DNA of 52,145 nt from Prevotellaceae bacterium UBA4372 (GTDB lineage: Bacteria > Bacteroidota > Bacteroidia > Bacteroidales > Bacteroidaceae). The stretch spans positions 67,951 to 120,095 of the forward strand of contig DGSC01000014.1 of assembly GCA_002391275.1 (NCBI GenBank). Reading direction: 5' to 3'. Below the pieces are notes generated by a model. That model made no database searches. It was not told the origin of the DNA and saw nothing but the letters and a program-made list of their open reading frames with translations. Shown piece after piece: positions 8,422 through 17,012 of the stretch (position 1 is its first letter; each line of letters starts with the position of its first letter). The translations under genes and the position numbers were made by a program.

Positions 8422-9597
8422 ATGCTGGACACAATAACCAATATATGGCATATCTGCAGGCGTGAGTTAAGGATGTTTTCCCAACGGCCTATTTTCCTCG
8501 TCATCATGATTGTGGCTCCATTAGGCTTTCTATGGATGTTTACGAGCCTGATGCAGTCGGGGTTGCCAACTAAGCTACCTGCAGCTCTTGTCGACGAGGA
8601 TAATACACATGTCACCCGTCAACTCACTCGTATTTTAGGCACAATGGAGGAAACTCACTTCGTGCTGGAAACTAACAGCTTCACCGAAGCGCGCAAAGCT
8701 ATGCAACGAGGTGAGGTTTATGCTATCTTTCGCATTCCGAAGGGAACGACTGAAGCCGCATTGACGCAAAGACAACCTGTCATTTCGTTTTATACCAACG
8801 ATTCCTATTACGTTGCGGCTTCACTCTTGATGAAAGACATGCGTAAGATGAGTGAGATGGCTGGATTGGCCATGACGCGTGAGACCATGAGGGCACGAGG
8901 GTTTAGAGACGACCAAATCATGGGAACCATTCAGCCTATTGTGGTAGAGAGTCATCCTTTGGGAAACCCTCATCTTAATTATTCTGTCGTACTCTCCAAC
9001 CTTATAGTGCCAGGTCTCCTGATGCTTGTTATTATGCTGACAACGAGCTATGCTATAGGCATGGAATGGAAACGGGGAAGGCAGAAGAAATTGTATAATA
9101 TGGCAGGAGGGAAAACATGGGTGGCCGTTGTCGGAAAGTTGCTTCCTCAGACCATGCTTTATACGCTTATTTTCTGGCTTATCGACTTGGTGTTTTATAG
9201 TTATCTGCAGTTCCCTTGTCAATGTGGAATTCCTCGAATGATGTTGTGGGGCCTGCTGGCTGTGTTGGCGTCTCAGGGCTTTGGCCTGCTTATGTTTGAG
9301 GCTTTCCCCGGTCAGATGCGTATGGCGATGTCTGCCTGCTCTTTGTTAGGAGTCATGCAATTCTCTCTTGCAGGCTTTTCCTTCCCGGTGTCGGCTATGG
9401 ATAAGCCATTTCAATGGCTCAGTAATATCTTTCCCCTTCACCATTATTTCCTCATCTATGTCAATCAGGCACTGAATGGCTACGCCATAAGTTACGTATG
9501 GTCGAGTGTTGCTGCTTTGGTTTTGATATTCTTGTTGCCGCAGGTTTTCTTTTACAGACTTACAGATGCATTCCTTAATAAAGAGTATGAACCATGA
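8422..9597 (+). CDS. ABC-2 type transporter permease (first of two)
   Basis: A 391-residue membrane protein of the ABC-2/YhhJ type: one N-terminal membrane helix (PIFLVIMIVAPLGFLWMFTSLM), a large extracytoplasmic domain (about 45-185, ALVDEDNTHVTRQLTRIL onward) and five further helices. The ending overlaps the next gene by 4 bases (ATGA). Together with its paralogue it would form the inner membrane channel of a tripartite exporter. No nucleotide-binding protein is encoded beside it. Confidence 0.86.
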   Translation: MLDTITNIWHICRRELRMFSQRPIFLVIMIVAPLGFLWMFTSLMQSGLPTKLPAALVDEDNTHVTRQLTRILGTMEETHFVLETNSFTEARKAMQRGEVYAIFRIPKGTTEAALTQRQPVISFYTNDSYYVAASLLMKDMRKMSEMAGLAMTRETMRARGFRDDQIMGTIQPIVVESHPLGNPHLNYSVVLSNLIVPGLLMLVIMLTTSYAIGMEWKRGRQKKLYNMAGGKTWVAVVGKLLPQTMLYTLIFWLIDLVFYSYLQFPCQCGIPRMMLWGLLAVLASQGFGLLMFEAFPGQMRMAMSACSLLGVMQFSLAGFSFPVSAMDKPFQWLSNIFPLHHYFLIYVNQALNGYAISYVWSSVAALVLIFLLPQVFFYRLTDAFLNKEYEP

Positions 9598-10778
9598 TCA
9601 GACCAAAGTTTCCTATACTGCATGTGTGGCTTGATGAGCTATCGGACATAGTTAAAGACGAGGGCATACTCATCTTTATCATTCTTTTGCCTTTAGCTTA
9701 TCCCTTGCTATATGCAATGATATACAATACCGAGACACAGCGAGAGTTGCCAATCTGTGTAGTCGACGATAACATGAGTGCCCGCAGTCGGGACTTTATT
9801 CGTCGTGTAGATGCTACTCCGGAGGTAAAGGTTGCAGCTCATTGCGTTAGCATGGCAGACGCCCAAGAACTTATGCGTATGCGTAAGGTTTATGGCATCT
9901 TGCGCATTCCATCTGAGTTCGACACGGAGCTTTGGCGTGGTAATCAGACTGTGGTAGGCTTATACAGCGATTTAACATCAATGCTCTATTATAAGGTAGA
10001 GTATTTAGCAGTGATTAATGTGGCTCAAGAGTTGAACCGCAACATTAAGGTTCGTGAACACCAGAATACGACAACTTCTCGTGAGGAATCATTGGCTCGT
10101 TGGCCCATTCGTTTTGACGAGGTGAAGATGTATAATTCTGCAGGTGGTTTTGCAGCCTTTCTTATTCCTCCTGTTCTCATGCTTATTCTGCAACAAGCAC
10201 TTTGCCTTGGTGTCGGAATGTCTATGGGACGCAGCCGTGAGCGCTTCCATGGTTTGGTCATTCCCCCTACGAAGCACTACAAGAATACCTTAGCCATTGT
10301 ACTTGGTAAGGGCTTGGTCCATTTCCTTCTTTTCTTGTTGATGGCTTTTTATATGTCAACTTGTGTGACCCGTTGGTTTGGTCTTCCACAACTGGCTCAC
10401 TTTGTAGATTTGCTCGGATTCTTTATCCCATATCTTCTGGCATGTACTTACATGGCCATTTTCTATTCCAGTTTTATTTATCGCCGCGAAGATTGTATAT
10501 TGCTGTTTGTCTTTATGTCTATCCCGCTTCTTTTCTTGTCAGGCGTCAGTTGGCCGGGTGCATCCATACCTCCTTTGTGGAAGGTCGTCGGTAGTGTTTT
10601 CCCGTCCACTTGGGGCTTAAATGCTTATGTCCGTATCTCGGGCATGGGTGCCTCTTTAGGCGACTGTCGGGAAGAGATTATGGCACTATGGATTTTAGCT
10701 GCAATCTACTTTTTGCTTTCGTGTCTAATGTATATGTTTGAAATCCGCAAGGCTGTCGGCCGTTCACTTTTGAATTAG
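9594..10778 (+). CDS. ABC-2 type transporter permease (second of two)
   Basis: Same architecture as the gene before it: an N-terminal helix (GILIFIILLPLAYPLLYAMIY), an extracytoplasmic domain (PICVVDDNMSARSRDFIRRV onward) and five C-terminal helices with the conserved SGVSWPGASIPPLWKVVGSVFPSTWGL segment. The two are diverged paralogues and probably form a heterodimer. Substrate unknown; relatives include the YhhJ and drug or antimicrobial peptide exporters. The ATG overlaps the previous stop. purD follows 37 bases later. Confidence 0.86.
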   Translation: MIRPKFPILHVWLDELSDIVKDEGILIFIILLPLAYPLLYAMIYNTETQRELPICVVDDNMSARSRDFIRRVDATPEVKVAAHCVSMADAQELMRMRKVYGILRIPSEFDTELWRGNQTVVGLYSDLTSMLYYKVEYLAVINVAQELNRNIKVREHQNTTTSREESLARWPIRFDEVKMYNSAGGFAAFLIPPVLMLILQQALCLGVGMSMGRSRERFHGLVIPPTKHYKNTLAIVLGKGLVHFLLFLLMAFYMSTCVTRWFGLPQLAHFVDLLGFFIPYLLACTYMAIFYSSFIYRREDCILLFVFMSIPLLFLSGVSWPGASIPPLWKVVGSVFPSTWGLNAYVRISGMGASLGDCREEIMALWILAAIYFLLSCLMYMFEIRKAVGRSLLN

Positions 10779-10815
10779 CGGATATGTTAAAAACCACAAA
10801 AAGAACCTTACGACA

Positions 10816-12096
10816 ATGAAGATTCTGTTATTAGGAAGTGGCGGACGTGAGCACGCCCTGGCATGGAAAATCCTGCAATCCCCCAAAGTAGATAAATTGT
10901 TTGTAGCGCCAGGAAATGCCGGAACCGCAGTTGGCGGTTGCGTGAACGTGGCGTTGAAGGCAGATGATTTTGAAGGTATTAAACGTCTTGTCCTTGCCGA
11001 AGGCATAGATATGCTTGTCGTTGGCCCCGAGGATCCGTTGGTGAAAGGGATCTACGACTACTTCAGGGACGATACAGAGCTTTCCCATATCCCTGTAATA
11101 GGTCCCTCTCGTGCAGGTGCAGAGCTTGAGGGTTCCAAGGATTTTGCCAAGCGATTCATGCATCGTCATGGCATACCTACAGCTGCATATCGTACGTTTG
11201 ACGGCACTCAACTGGACGAAGCCATGTCGTTCCTTGAGACACTTGCCCCTCCTTATGTGCTCAAAGCTGATGGCTTATGTGCTGGCAAGGGTGTGCTCAT
11301 TGTGCCAACTTTAGAGGAGGCAAAGCAAGAATTGAGAGACATGCTCGGTGGCATGTTCGGTCAAGCTTCGGCGAGAGTTGTCGTAGAAGAGTTCCTTTCA
11401 GGTGTTGAGTGCTCTGTGTTTGTACTTACTGATGGCAAGGACTACAAGATTCTGCCAGAGGCCAAGGACTACAAACGTATCGGTGAGGGTGATACAGGCT
11501 TGAACACTGGTGGCATGGGTTCTGTTTCTCCTGTTCCTTTTGCTGATGAAGAATGGATGCGAAAGGTGGAAGAACGTATTATTCGCCCTACTGTTGAGGG
11601 CCTTGCTTCAGAGAATATTGACTATAAAGGTTTCATCTTTTTTGGTCTCATCAACTGTTCTGGCGAACCCAAGGTAATAGAATACAATTGCAGAATGGGC
11701 GATCCTGAGACAGAAACTGTGATGCTCCGTCTAAAAAGCGATATTGTAGATTTATTTGAAGGTGTTGCCGAGGGCAATCTTGGCCAGCGAAAGATACAGA
11801 TAGACGAACGTCATGCCGTCTGTGTGATGTTGGTTAGTGGCGGTTATCCCGGAACTTATGCCAAGGGCCTGCCAATTGATATGTCGGGCGTTCAGGCCGG
11901 TGCTAACACCATAGTCTTCCATGCTGGTACGGCCTTCAATGCAGACGGCGTTGTCGTTACGGCTGGCGGACGTGTGATGGGCATATCTTCTTATGGTTCC
12001 ACACAGAACGAAGCCATGAATCGCAGTTTCGCTGTTGCTGAACAGGTCGCTTTCGAAGGGAAATATTTTAGGCATGATATAGGTGCAGACTTGTGA
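10816..12096 (+). CDS. purD: Phosphoribosylamine-glycine ligase
   Basis: Second step of purine synthesis: ATP + glycine + 5-phosphoribosylamine give GAR. N-terminal Rossmann motif MKILLLGSGGREHALAWK, ATP-grasp domain with PPYVLKADGLCAGKGVLI and EEFLSGVECSVF, the substrate loop PEAKDYKRIGEGDTGLNTGGMGS and the metal site EYNCRMGDPETE. Length 426 is normal for PurD. The last four bases (GTGA) overlap the start of the membrane protein gene downstream. Confidence 0.96.
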   Translation: MKILLLGSGGREHALAWKILQSPKVDKLFVAPGNAGTAVGGCVNVALKADDFEGIKRLVLAEGIDMLVVGPEDPLVKGIYDYFRDDTELSHIPVIGPSRAGAELEGSKDFAKRFMHRHGIPTAAYRTFDGTQLDEAMSFLETLAPPYVLKADGLCAGKGVLIVPTLEEAKQELRDMLGGMFGQASARVVVEEFLSGVECSVFVLTDGKDYKILPEAKDYKRIGEGDTGLNTGGMGSVSPVPFADEEWMRKVEERIIRPTVEGLASENIDYKGFIFFGLINCSGEPKVIEYNCRMGDPETETVMLRLKSDIVDLFEGVAEGNLGQRKIQIDERHAVCVMLVSGGYPGTYAKGLPIDMSGVQAGANTIVFHAGTAFNADGVVVTAGGRVMGISSYGSTQNEAMNRSFAVAEQVAFEGKYFRHDIGADL

Positions 12097-13148
12097 AAAC
12101 GTATTGGTATAATAACGTAGCTCGAAGCTCAGTGACACTCCTTGTGGCAGCTGTGCTTACCACTCTGCTATGGTGGCTGCCGCAAGGAGGCTATTCCATG
12201 CTTTACCTTGGTGGGTGGCTACTTTGTGCTTTGGGGATGTCGTTTATTGTTGAGATGTCTGCTCAGAACGCCTTCCTGCGCGTTCGTTCCCGCATGGTGT
12301 CGAGCCTTTTCTTGCTCATGATGGCCGGTTGTGGGTTTTTGCATGAGATGTATGCGGGTTCACTTTTGCAGTTGTCTCTTCTCTTTTCTTTCTTTGCCCT
12401 TCTTCGCACTTGCGAGAAAAGCAGGCCCGAACTCGATAGCTTCCATGCTTACCTGGTGCTCTCTCTTGGCAGTCTGGTATGGCCGCCCATGTTGTTGCTG
12501 GCCATACCTCAGCTGTTCAATCAAGCCGTCTTCCTCCGTTCTTTGACGTTGCGTAGCTTTGGCGCCTGCATTGTTGGCCTTCTGTCTCCTTATGTCTTTT
12601 GGAGTTCCGCGTCCTTCCTCATGGGAGACATCAGCATGTTTGTTGCCCATGTTCAAGAGACTGTGCTTCCAGTTCTTCAGCTTGTGGAGGAAGGTCGTCA
12701 TCAGTTTTCACTTGCTTCCACATACGACTGGAATACTTGGAGCAACATCCAAGCCGGCAGTCTCACTTCATTCGCTTCACGGCTAATCTCATTTCATTGT
12801 GCTGAGCTTGCCGCCCTCATCTTAGTTCTGTTGATGGGGGCGACAGGCTCATTTTTTTATATCCATACCAGTTACGACGACAAGATTCGCGTTCGCATGT
12901 GTCATTACACTTTTATCCACATGCAGGCCTTCCTGTTCCTATGGCTGCTTGTCCAACCCTGGCTTTTCCCCTATCTCTTTCCCCTTTTGCTTTTCGCTGT
13001 AGTTCCATCATGTGCCTATTGGTTCACCTTTTCCCATTCGTGGTTTGCCCGTATGTGGGTGTGGGTGTTACTTCTGGGTTGGCTGTGTGTGGCAGTGCTG
13101 TCCTTGGTTCCTGGCGATTTGCTTTCAACCCTTACCGTTCGGATCTGA
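12093..13148 (+). CDS. Polytopic membrane protein of unknown function
   Basis: A 351-residue protein with about nine hydrophobic segments separated by short loops, starting SSVTLLVAAVLTTLLWWLP and ending MWVWVLLLGWLCVAVLSLVP. GTG 12093 is chosen because it overlaps the purD TGA in a GTGA arrangement typical of coupled genes. I recognise no catalytic motif; proteins of this look beside purD occur in other Bacteroidales. The 3' end overlaps the 3' end of the convergent GH16 gene by 17 bases. Confidence 0.78.
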   Translation: MKTYWYNNVARSSVTLLVAAVLTTLLWWLPQGGYSMLYLGGWLLCALGMSFIVEMSAQNAFLRVRSRMVSSLFLLMMAGCGFLHEMYAGSLLQLSLLFSFFALLRTCEKSRPELDSFHAYLVLSLGSLVWPPMLLLAIPQLFNQAVFLRSLTLRSFGACIVGLLSPYVFWSSASFLMGDISMFVAHVQETVLPVLQLVEEGRHQFSLASTYDWNTWSNIQAGSLTSFASRLISFHCAELAALILVLLMGATGSFFYIHTSYDDKIRVRMCHYTFIHMQAFLFLWLLVQPWLFPYLFPLLLFAVVPSCAYWFTFSHSWFARMWVWVLLLGWLCVAVLSLVPGDLLSTLTVRI

Positions 13149-14670
13149 CCACCACTTTACGTCCATTGTGGATGTATAAGCCATTAGCCTTCATCCGTTT
13201 TATTTGTTTGCCAGAGAGGTCGATTGTAGCGTTTCTCCCTTCGTTGCTTAGAGCTTGCTTTGATTCGGCATTATGCTCTTCGGTGAGAAGATTCTCTATG
13301 CCGTCTTGCTCCGCACGTTTCTGGTAAACTCGTACATAGTCGAAACGCGTCTCATAAGTATGTCCAGTGTCAGGCTTGCTTGCCCATGACCCATTACCTA
13401 CGCTTTGATTCAAGATGAGATAGAAGGGGTGGTCAAACGGCCATTGACCTTGTGAGAGAGCATTGTCGTCTGTGCTGCGATTGTATACTGCGACGACCTT
13501 TCCATCTACGGAGAATAGCAGGCCGTCTTCGAGCCATTCGAGTCCGTAGATATGCCATTGGCTAACGTCTACCCACTCAGAGAAAGAGCTTTTTGGCTCG
13601 TTCTTATGGCCTAAGTCATAGGTCCAATGTGAGTGAATGGTGTGGTAAGCGGTCTGTTGTTTGTCAATGCTTTCAAAGATATCTATCTCGCCAGCATTAG
13701 GCCAAGTGGCACATGGCGGTTGAGGCATCATCCAAGCCGCAGGGAAGTTGCCCGTATGCGGATTAGTGCGCAGCCTTACTTCCACTTTTCCATAGGTGAA
13801 AGAGAAGAGTCCGCTCGTTTCCACGGCTCCAGTCAGCATGGGAACATTGTCCGTAGACGTATTGGAATTAGGTATGGCGCGGCAAACGAGAGCTCCATCC
13901 TGAATGTATGCCACCTCCGGAGATTTGCTTATCCACCTGTTCCAGGTCGCATTCCTCCGTGTGGATGCATGCCATTTTTTCGGGTCAGGAAGGCTGCCGT
14001 CAGGCTGGTCAAATTCATCCGAGAAGACCAACTCGTAGCCATCATCGGCAACGTCATCTGTCACTTTCAGCAAGACGTCAACTATCGCTCCTCCGTTTTT
14101 AATGATAGAGTTGGCTTCATCGACACGACCTCCCGGGTCGCAGCTGTTCCAATCAATCTTCCATCTCATCATATACACACCCGGTTCGAGGTCCTCGGGG
14201 ATGGTGAATGCCGGAGGCTGCACGCCAGAGAGATTGTTAAGGTTTTGCCCTGCGCTGTTGAATAAACCATTGTCCAGTTCCATTCCGGAGAAGCAGACCA
14301 GTTCGTTTTCTGGTTCGAGCAATCCGCTTGGTCCCGGTTTCTGTACATCCATTTGTCCGTTTCCGTTGAGGTCTATGTAGATGTATGTCTGCATCCATTG
14401 GCCGGAAAACGCTACCGAAGGCTGTACTTTTGTTCCCGCTTTCACCGTGAACATTTTGTTTGTCATATCGTTGTACATCTTCGATGGGTCAGCGACGGCC
14501 ATGGATGTGCCATCGAGAACGATGGCTGTCAGTGTGCGGTCGTTACGCGTTCGCGGTGTTGAGCGATCGAAGTTGACTGTATAGGACGCCGCTTGAGGCA
14601 GGTCTTGCGCATACGTTTCTGTGCATAGGCAGCACAGCGCGAACAAGAGTGATAGCATTTTCGGTTTCAT
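13132..14670 (-). CDS. Secreted GH16 glycoside hydrolase with GEVED-like domain
   Basis: A signal peptide (cleavage near TYA-Q, residue 21) precedes a beta domain resembling GEVED (YIDLNGNGQMD, about 25-205). The GH16 domain spans about 212-450, with catalytic motif E328-I-D330-I-F-E333 inside GEIDIFES and W/H-rich sugar-cleft segments. GH16 enzymes cleave beta-1,3 or mixed beta-1,3/1,4-glucans, agar or carrageenan; EIDIFE with laminarinase-like flanks favours a beta-glucanase. Residues 485-512 (IDLSGKQIKRMKANGLYIHNGRKVV region) look like the short C-terminal domain many Bacteroidales exported proteins carry. It is the last gene of the rhaB-Nudix-GH16 group, 36 bases after the Nudix gene. Confidence 0.88.
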   Translation of the reverse strand: MKPKMLSLLFALCCLCTETYAQDLPQAASYTVNFDRSTPRTRNDRTLTAIVLDGTSMAVADPSKMYNDMTNKMFTVKAGTKVQPSVAFSGQWMQTYIYIDLNGNGQMDVQKPGPSGLLEPENELVCFSGMELDNGLFNSAGQNLNNLSGVQPPAFTIPEDLEPGVYMMRWKIDWNSCDPGGRVDEANSIIKNGGAIVDVLLKVTDDVADDGYELVFSDEFDQPDGSLPDPKKWHASTRRNATWNRWISKSPEVAYIQDGALVCRAIPNSNTSTDNVPMLTGAVETSGLFSFTYGKVEVRLRTNPHTGNFPAAWMMPQPPCATWPNAGEIDIFESIDKQQTAYHTIHSHWTYDLGHKNEPKSSFSEWVDVSQWHIYGLEWLEDGLLFSVDGKVVAVYNRSTDDNALSQGQWPFDHPFYLILNQSVGNGSWASKPDTGHTYETRFDYVRVYQKRAEQDGIENLLTEEHNAESKQALSNEGRNATIDLSGKQIKRMKANGLYIHNGRKVVVRSER

Positions 14671-14706
14671 AGGTTTGCTGTGTTAGGATAGTGGGTACAG
14701 TGCTTC

Positions 14707-15246
14707 TTAGAGTTCAGCGAAGAATTTGTAAAGAGGAGCTATCATAGATGCTTGCACGAAGTCGCCACGCAGCAGCATGGCCTTCACTTCGTCCTTGCTG
14801 AATGTGTATATTTCAATGTCCTCCGTGGCATCAAGATGTTGCTTGGACGTCTGCTCTACGCCAATAGCCAGATAGCTATGCGTGATGTTGTTCATGGCGC
14901 TGGCATTACATGAGAACTGCATCTGTTCGCTCCATTCGCCACCCGTGAAGCCCGTCTCTTCCTCCAGTTCTCGTTTGGCAGCGTCCATGGGGTCCTCGCC
15001 CTCTTCCACACATCCGGCCACAATCTCGAAGCAGGTGCGTCCGAGTCCATGGCGGTATTGTCGTATGATTACCATCTCTCCTGTCTTTGTGACGGCAATC
15101 ACGTTGATCCATGTGGGGTACTCCAGCACGTAGTATTCCTCGTTGATGCGTCCGTCGGGCAACTGGCAAGTGTCGCGGCGTGCAGTGAGCCATGGGCGGC
15201 GGAAGAGGTATTCGCTCTTGAGCGTTTTCCAGTCGAGGTTCTTCAT
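14707..15246 (-). CDS. Nudix hydrolase (ADP-ribose pyrophosphatase-like)
   Basis: The Nudix box is intact: the fold contains GCVEEGEDPMDAAKRELEEE followed by TGF, matching GX5EX7REUXEEXGU with the catalytic REXXEE. The surrounding sequence (YVLEYPTWINVIAVTKTGEMVIIRQYRHG) resembles the ADP-ribose and nucleoside-diphosphate-sugar pyrophosphatase group. At 179 residues it is a single Nudix domain. Its ATG overlaps the rhaB stop (ATGA). A role in clearing nucleotide sugars beside a carbohydrate operon is possible, but is inference. Confidence 0.88.
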   Translation of the reverse strand: MKNLDWKTLKSEYLFRRPWLTARRDTCQLPDGRINEEYYVLEYPTWINVIAVTKTGEMVIIRQYRHGLGRTCFEIVAGCVEEGEDPMDAAKRELEEETGFTGGEWSEQMQFSCNASAMNNITHSYLAIGVEQTSKQHLDATEDIEIYTFSKDEVKAMLLRGDFVQASMIAPLYKFFAEL

Positions 15247-16664
15247 TGAGGCAAATATTCTTTAAGTTCCACGCTGTTTCTTACGATTTCCCGGAGCTCT
15301 TGCAGCGAGGCTACAGCTCCTTGTGCCCTGGCTTGCACGAGTGCGTTGCCCAGAGCCGTTCCCTCCTGTGGCCCGGCTATTACGGGCATCTGCAGAGCGT
15401 TGGCCGCGAATTGCATAAGATACTGGTTTCTGGATCCGCCCCCGATTACATTAAGCTGCCGTATGTCAGCGCCGGTGAGGCGTTTGAGAATGTCGATTAT
15501 CTCGCGGTAGCGTGCTGCCAGCGAACGGAAGATAACCCTGACGTAGTCGGCCGGTGTGGCAGGCAGGGCTTGATGGGTTTCGGTAAGGTACTCGCTGATG
15601 GCGGCTGTCATCGAGGTTGGATGAGCGAAACGCGGGTCGTCGGGGTTGATAAGGCTCTGGCAAGAAGATGTCAGGCAGAGTGCATTCAATTCGTTGACGT
15701 CGCGTGGCACAAGGCCATCCACTGCATTCCATTCTTTTCGGCACTGCTCAAAAATCCACAACCCTGTGATGTTTTTCAGGAAACGTGTCGTGTGGTCGAG
15801 GCCTCCCTCGTTAGTGAAGTTCTCAGCCAGGCTGTCGTCAGAGATAATCGGTTTAGGACTTTCGATGCCAAGCAGGCTCCAAGTGCCACAGCTCAGATAG
15901 GCAAAATGTTCGTTCGAGGCTGGCACGGCAGCTACAGCTGAGGCTGTGTCGTGCGATGCCACGGCTACGACCGGCACCGCTCCCATGCCAGTGGCCTGCT
16001 GCACCTGAAGGCTTAATTTGCCGATAACTTCACCAGGTTGAACCATGCGTCCGAACTGTTGGCGTTGCAATCCCAGTGAGGCAAGCAATTTGTCGTCGAG
16101 TTCTCCGGTTGAGGGGTTAAGCAGCTGTGATGTAGAGGCTACGGTGTATTCGCACACAGCTTCGCCGGTGAGCATGTATATCAAGGCGTCGGGGATAAAC
16201 AGGATTTTTGCGGCCTGACTCATGGCTGAGCATTGAGCCTTCTGCAGCGTGAACAGCTGGAAGATGGAGTTGAAGGGCATGAATTGTATGCCCGTGTGAG
16301 CGTACACCTCTTGTTTGGACAAGCATTTCTCAAAGTATTGCTCCATGGCTCCGTCCGTATGGTTGTCGCGGTAGCAATAGGGTTGCCCGAGCAGCTGGCC
16401 GTCAGCCCCGAAAAAGGCGAAGTCGCAGCCCCATGTGTCGATGCCAATGCTTTGCAGCTCAATGTGTTCGTCGTGTGCGAGCTTGAGCGCCTTGAGTATC
16501 TGGTCGTACAGGTAGACAATGTCCCAGAAAACATGGCCGAGGAGAGGCACTTGCGGGTTTTCGAATCGAGTGAACTCACGCATTCTGATCTGTTTCCCCT
16601 CAATGGCGGCGAGCACGGTGCGCCCGCTTGTGGCGCCGAGATCTACGGCAAGATAGTGTGTCAT
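15243..16664 (-). CDS. rhaB: Rhamnulokinase
   Basis: FGGY-family sugar kinase: phosphate-binding MTHYLAVDLGATSGRTVLA, the rhamnulokinase-typical GIDTWGCDFAFFGADGQLLG and PYCYRDNHTDG, then ASHDTASAVAAVPA, the adenine-site GGGSRNQYLMQFAANALQMPV and EGTALGNALVQARAQG. Length 473 fits RhaB. It phosphorylates L-rhamnulose, but no rhaA, rhaD or rhamnose transporter is in the window, so the pathway would be completed elsewhere. First gene of its operon, with a -7 box 63 bases upstream. Confidence 0.9.
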   Translation of the reverse strand: MTHYLAVDLGATSGRTVLAAIEGKQIRMREFTRFENPQVPLLGHVFWDIVYLYDQILKALKLAHDEHIELQSIGIDTWGCDFAFFGADGQLLGQPYCYRDNHTDGAMEQYFEKCLSKQEVYAHTGIQFMPFNSIFQLFTLQKAQCSAMSQAAKILFIPDALIYMLTGEAVCEYTVASTSQLLNPSTGELDDKLLASLGLQRQQFGRMVQPGEVIGKLSLQVQQATGMGAVPVVAVASHDTASAVAAVPASNEHFAYLSCGTWSLLGIESPKPIISDDSLAENFTNEGGLDHTTRFLKNITGLWIFEQCRKEWNAVDGLVPRDVNELNALCLTSSCQSLINPDDPRFAHPTSMTAAISEYLTETHQALPATPADYVRVIFRSLAARYREIIDILKRLTGADIRQLNVIGGGSRNQYLMQFAANALQMPVIAGPQEGTALGNALVQARAQGAVASLQELREIVRNSVELKEYLPQ

Positions 16665-16685
16665 ATAGTTGCTAAAGATTTATTC

Positions 16686-16706
16686 ACGTGCCTTCTGTCG
16701 GCACGT
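16686..16706. promoter_or_regulatory. Small inverted repeat in the rhaB leader
   Basis: ACGTGCC / GGCACGT makes a perfect 7-bp inverted repeat around a 7-base spacer, between the predicted rhaB transcription start and its ATG. It could be a hairpin in the leader or an operator for a sugar-responsive regulator. Nothing else supports either role. Confidence 0.3.
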
Positions 16707-16727
16707 TGGATTTAAGATTTCTGCCTG

Positions 16728-16735
16728 CAAATATA
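16728..16735 (-). promoter_or_regulatory. -7 box of the rhaB operon
   Basis: TATATTTG on the minus strand (TAnnTTTG). Predicted start near 16722, leader of about 58 bases. The promoter lies back to back with the plus-strand one at 16798-16805. Confidence 0.55.
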
Positions 16736-16797
16736 CACAAATACCCCAATGTTTGTATTTCCATCTCGGTTTTTTATCGGGCTTTTGAATTTTTTCT

Positions 16798-16805
16798 TAC
16801 CTTTG
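16798..16805 (+). promoter_or_regulatory. -7 box of the zinc-ribbon/dehydrogenase unit
   Basis: TACCTTTG, a perfect -7 match on the plus strand. Predicted transcription start near 16811, so a leader of about 58 bases to the ATG at 16869. It shows that an earlier ATG at 16749, upstream of the promoter, is not the start. Confidence 0.62.
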
Positions 16806-16868
16806 TCGCCAAAGGAACTCATTAATCTGTGCCTTCGTCCTCGGAGGCAAAAGCCAATACAGTGCACT

Positions 16869-17003
16869 ATGGAAACAAAAAACAACGAAACGAAGGAGCC
16901 TCGGACTTATCGGTGCAACGACTGCGGTGGCGTAATCTATCGTCATGAAGTGTTTTGCTCGAAGTGTGGCAAGCTCCTCGATCATTTCGATTTCGACGAC
17001 TGA
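16869..17003 (+). CDS. Small zinc-ribbon protein
   Basis: A 44-residue protein: a polar start (METKNNETKEPRTYR), then CNDCGG and CSKCGK, two CxxC knuckles 12 residues apart as in zinc ribbons, and an acidic end. ATG 16869 is the first start downstream of the promoter; a longer frame would begin inside the intergenic region. The dehydrogenase gene begins 9 bases after its stop, so they are co-transcribed. Such mini zinc ribbons may bind nucleic acid or partner proteins; no specific function is known to me. Confidence 0.7.
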   Translation: METKNNETKEPRTYRCNDCGGVIYRHEVFCSKCGKLLDHFDFDD

Positions 17004-17012
17004 CGGCACCTT

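Noticed and set aside
16749..16868. N-terminal extension of the zinc-ribbon protein
   Set aside because: It would begin upstream of a perfect -7 box; the extension encodes hydrophobic and basic residues unlike the rest.
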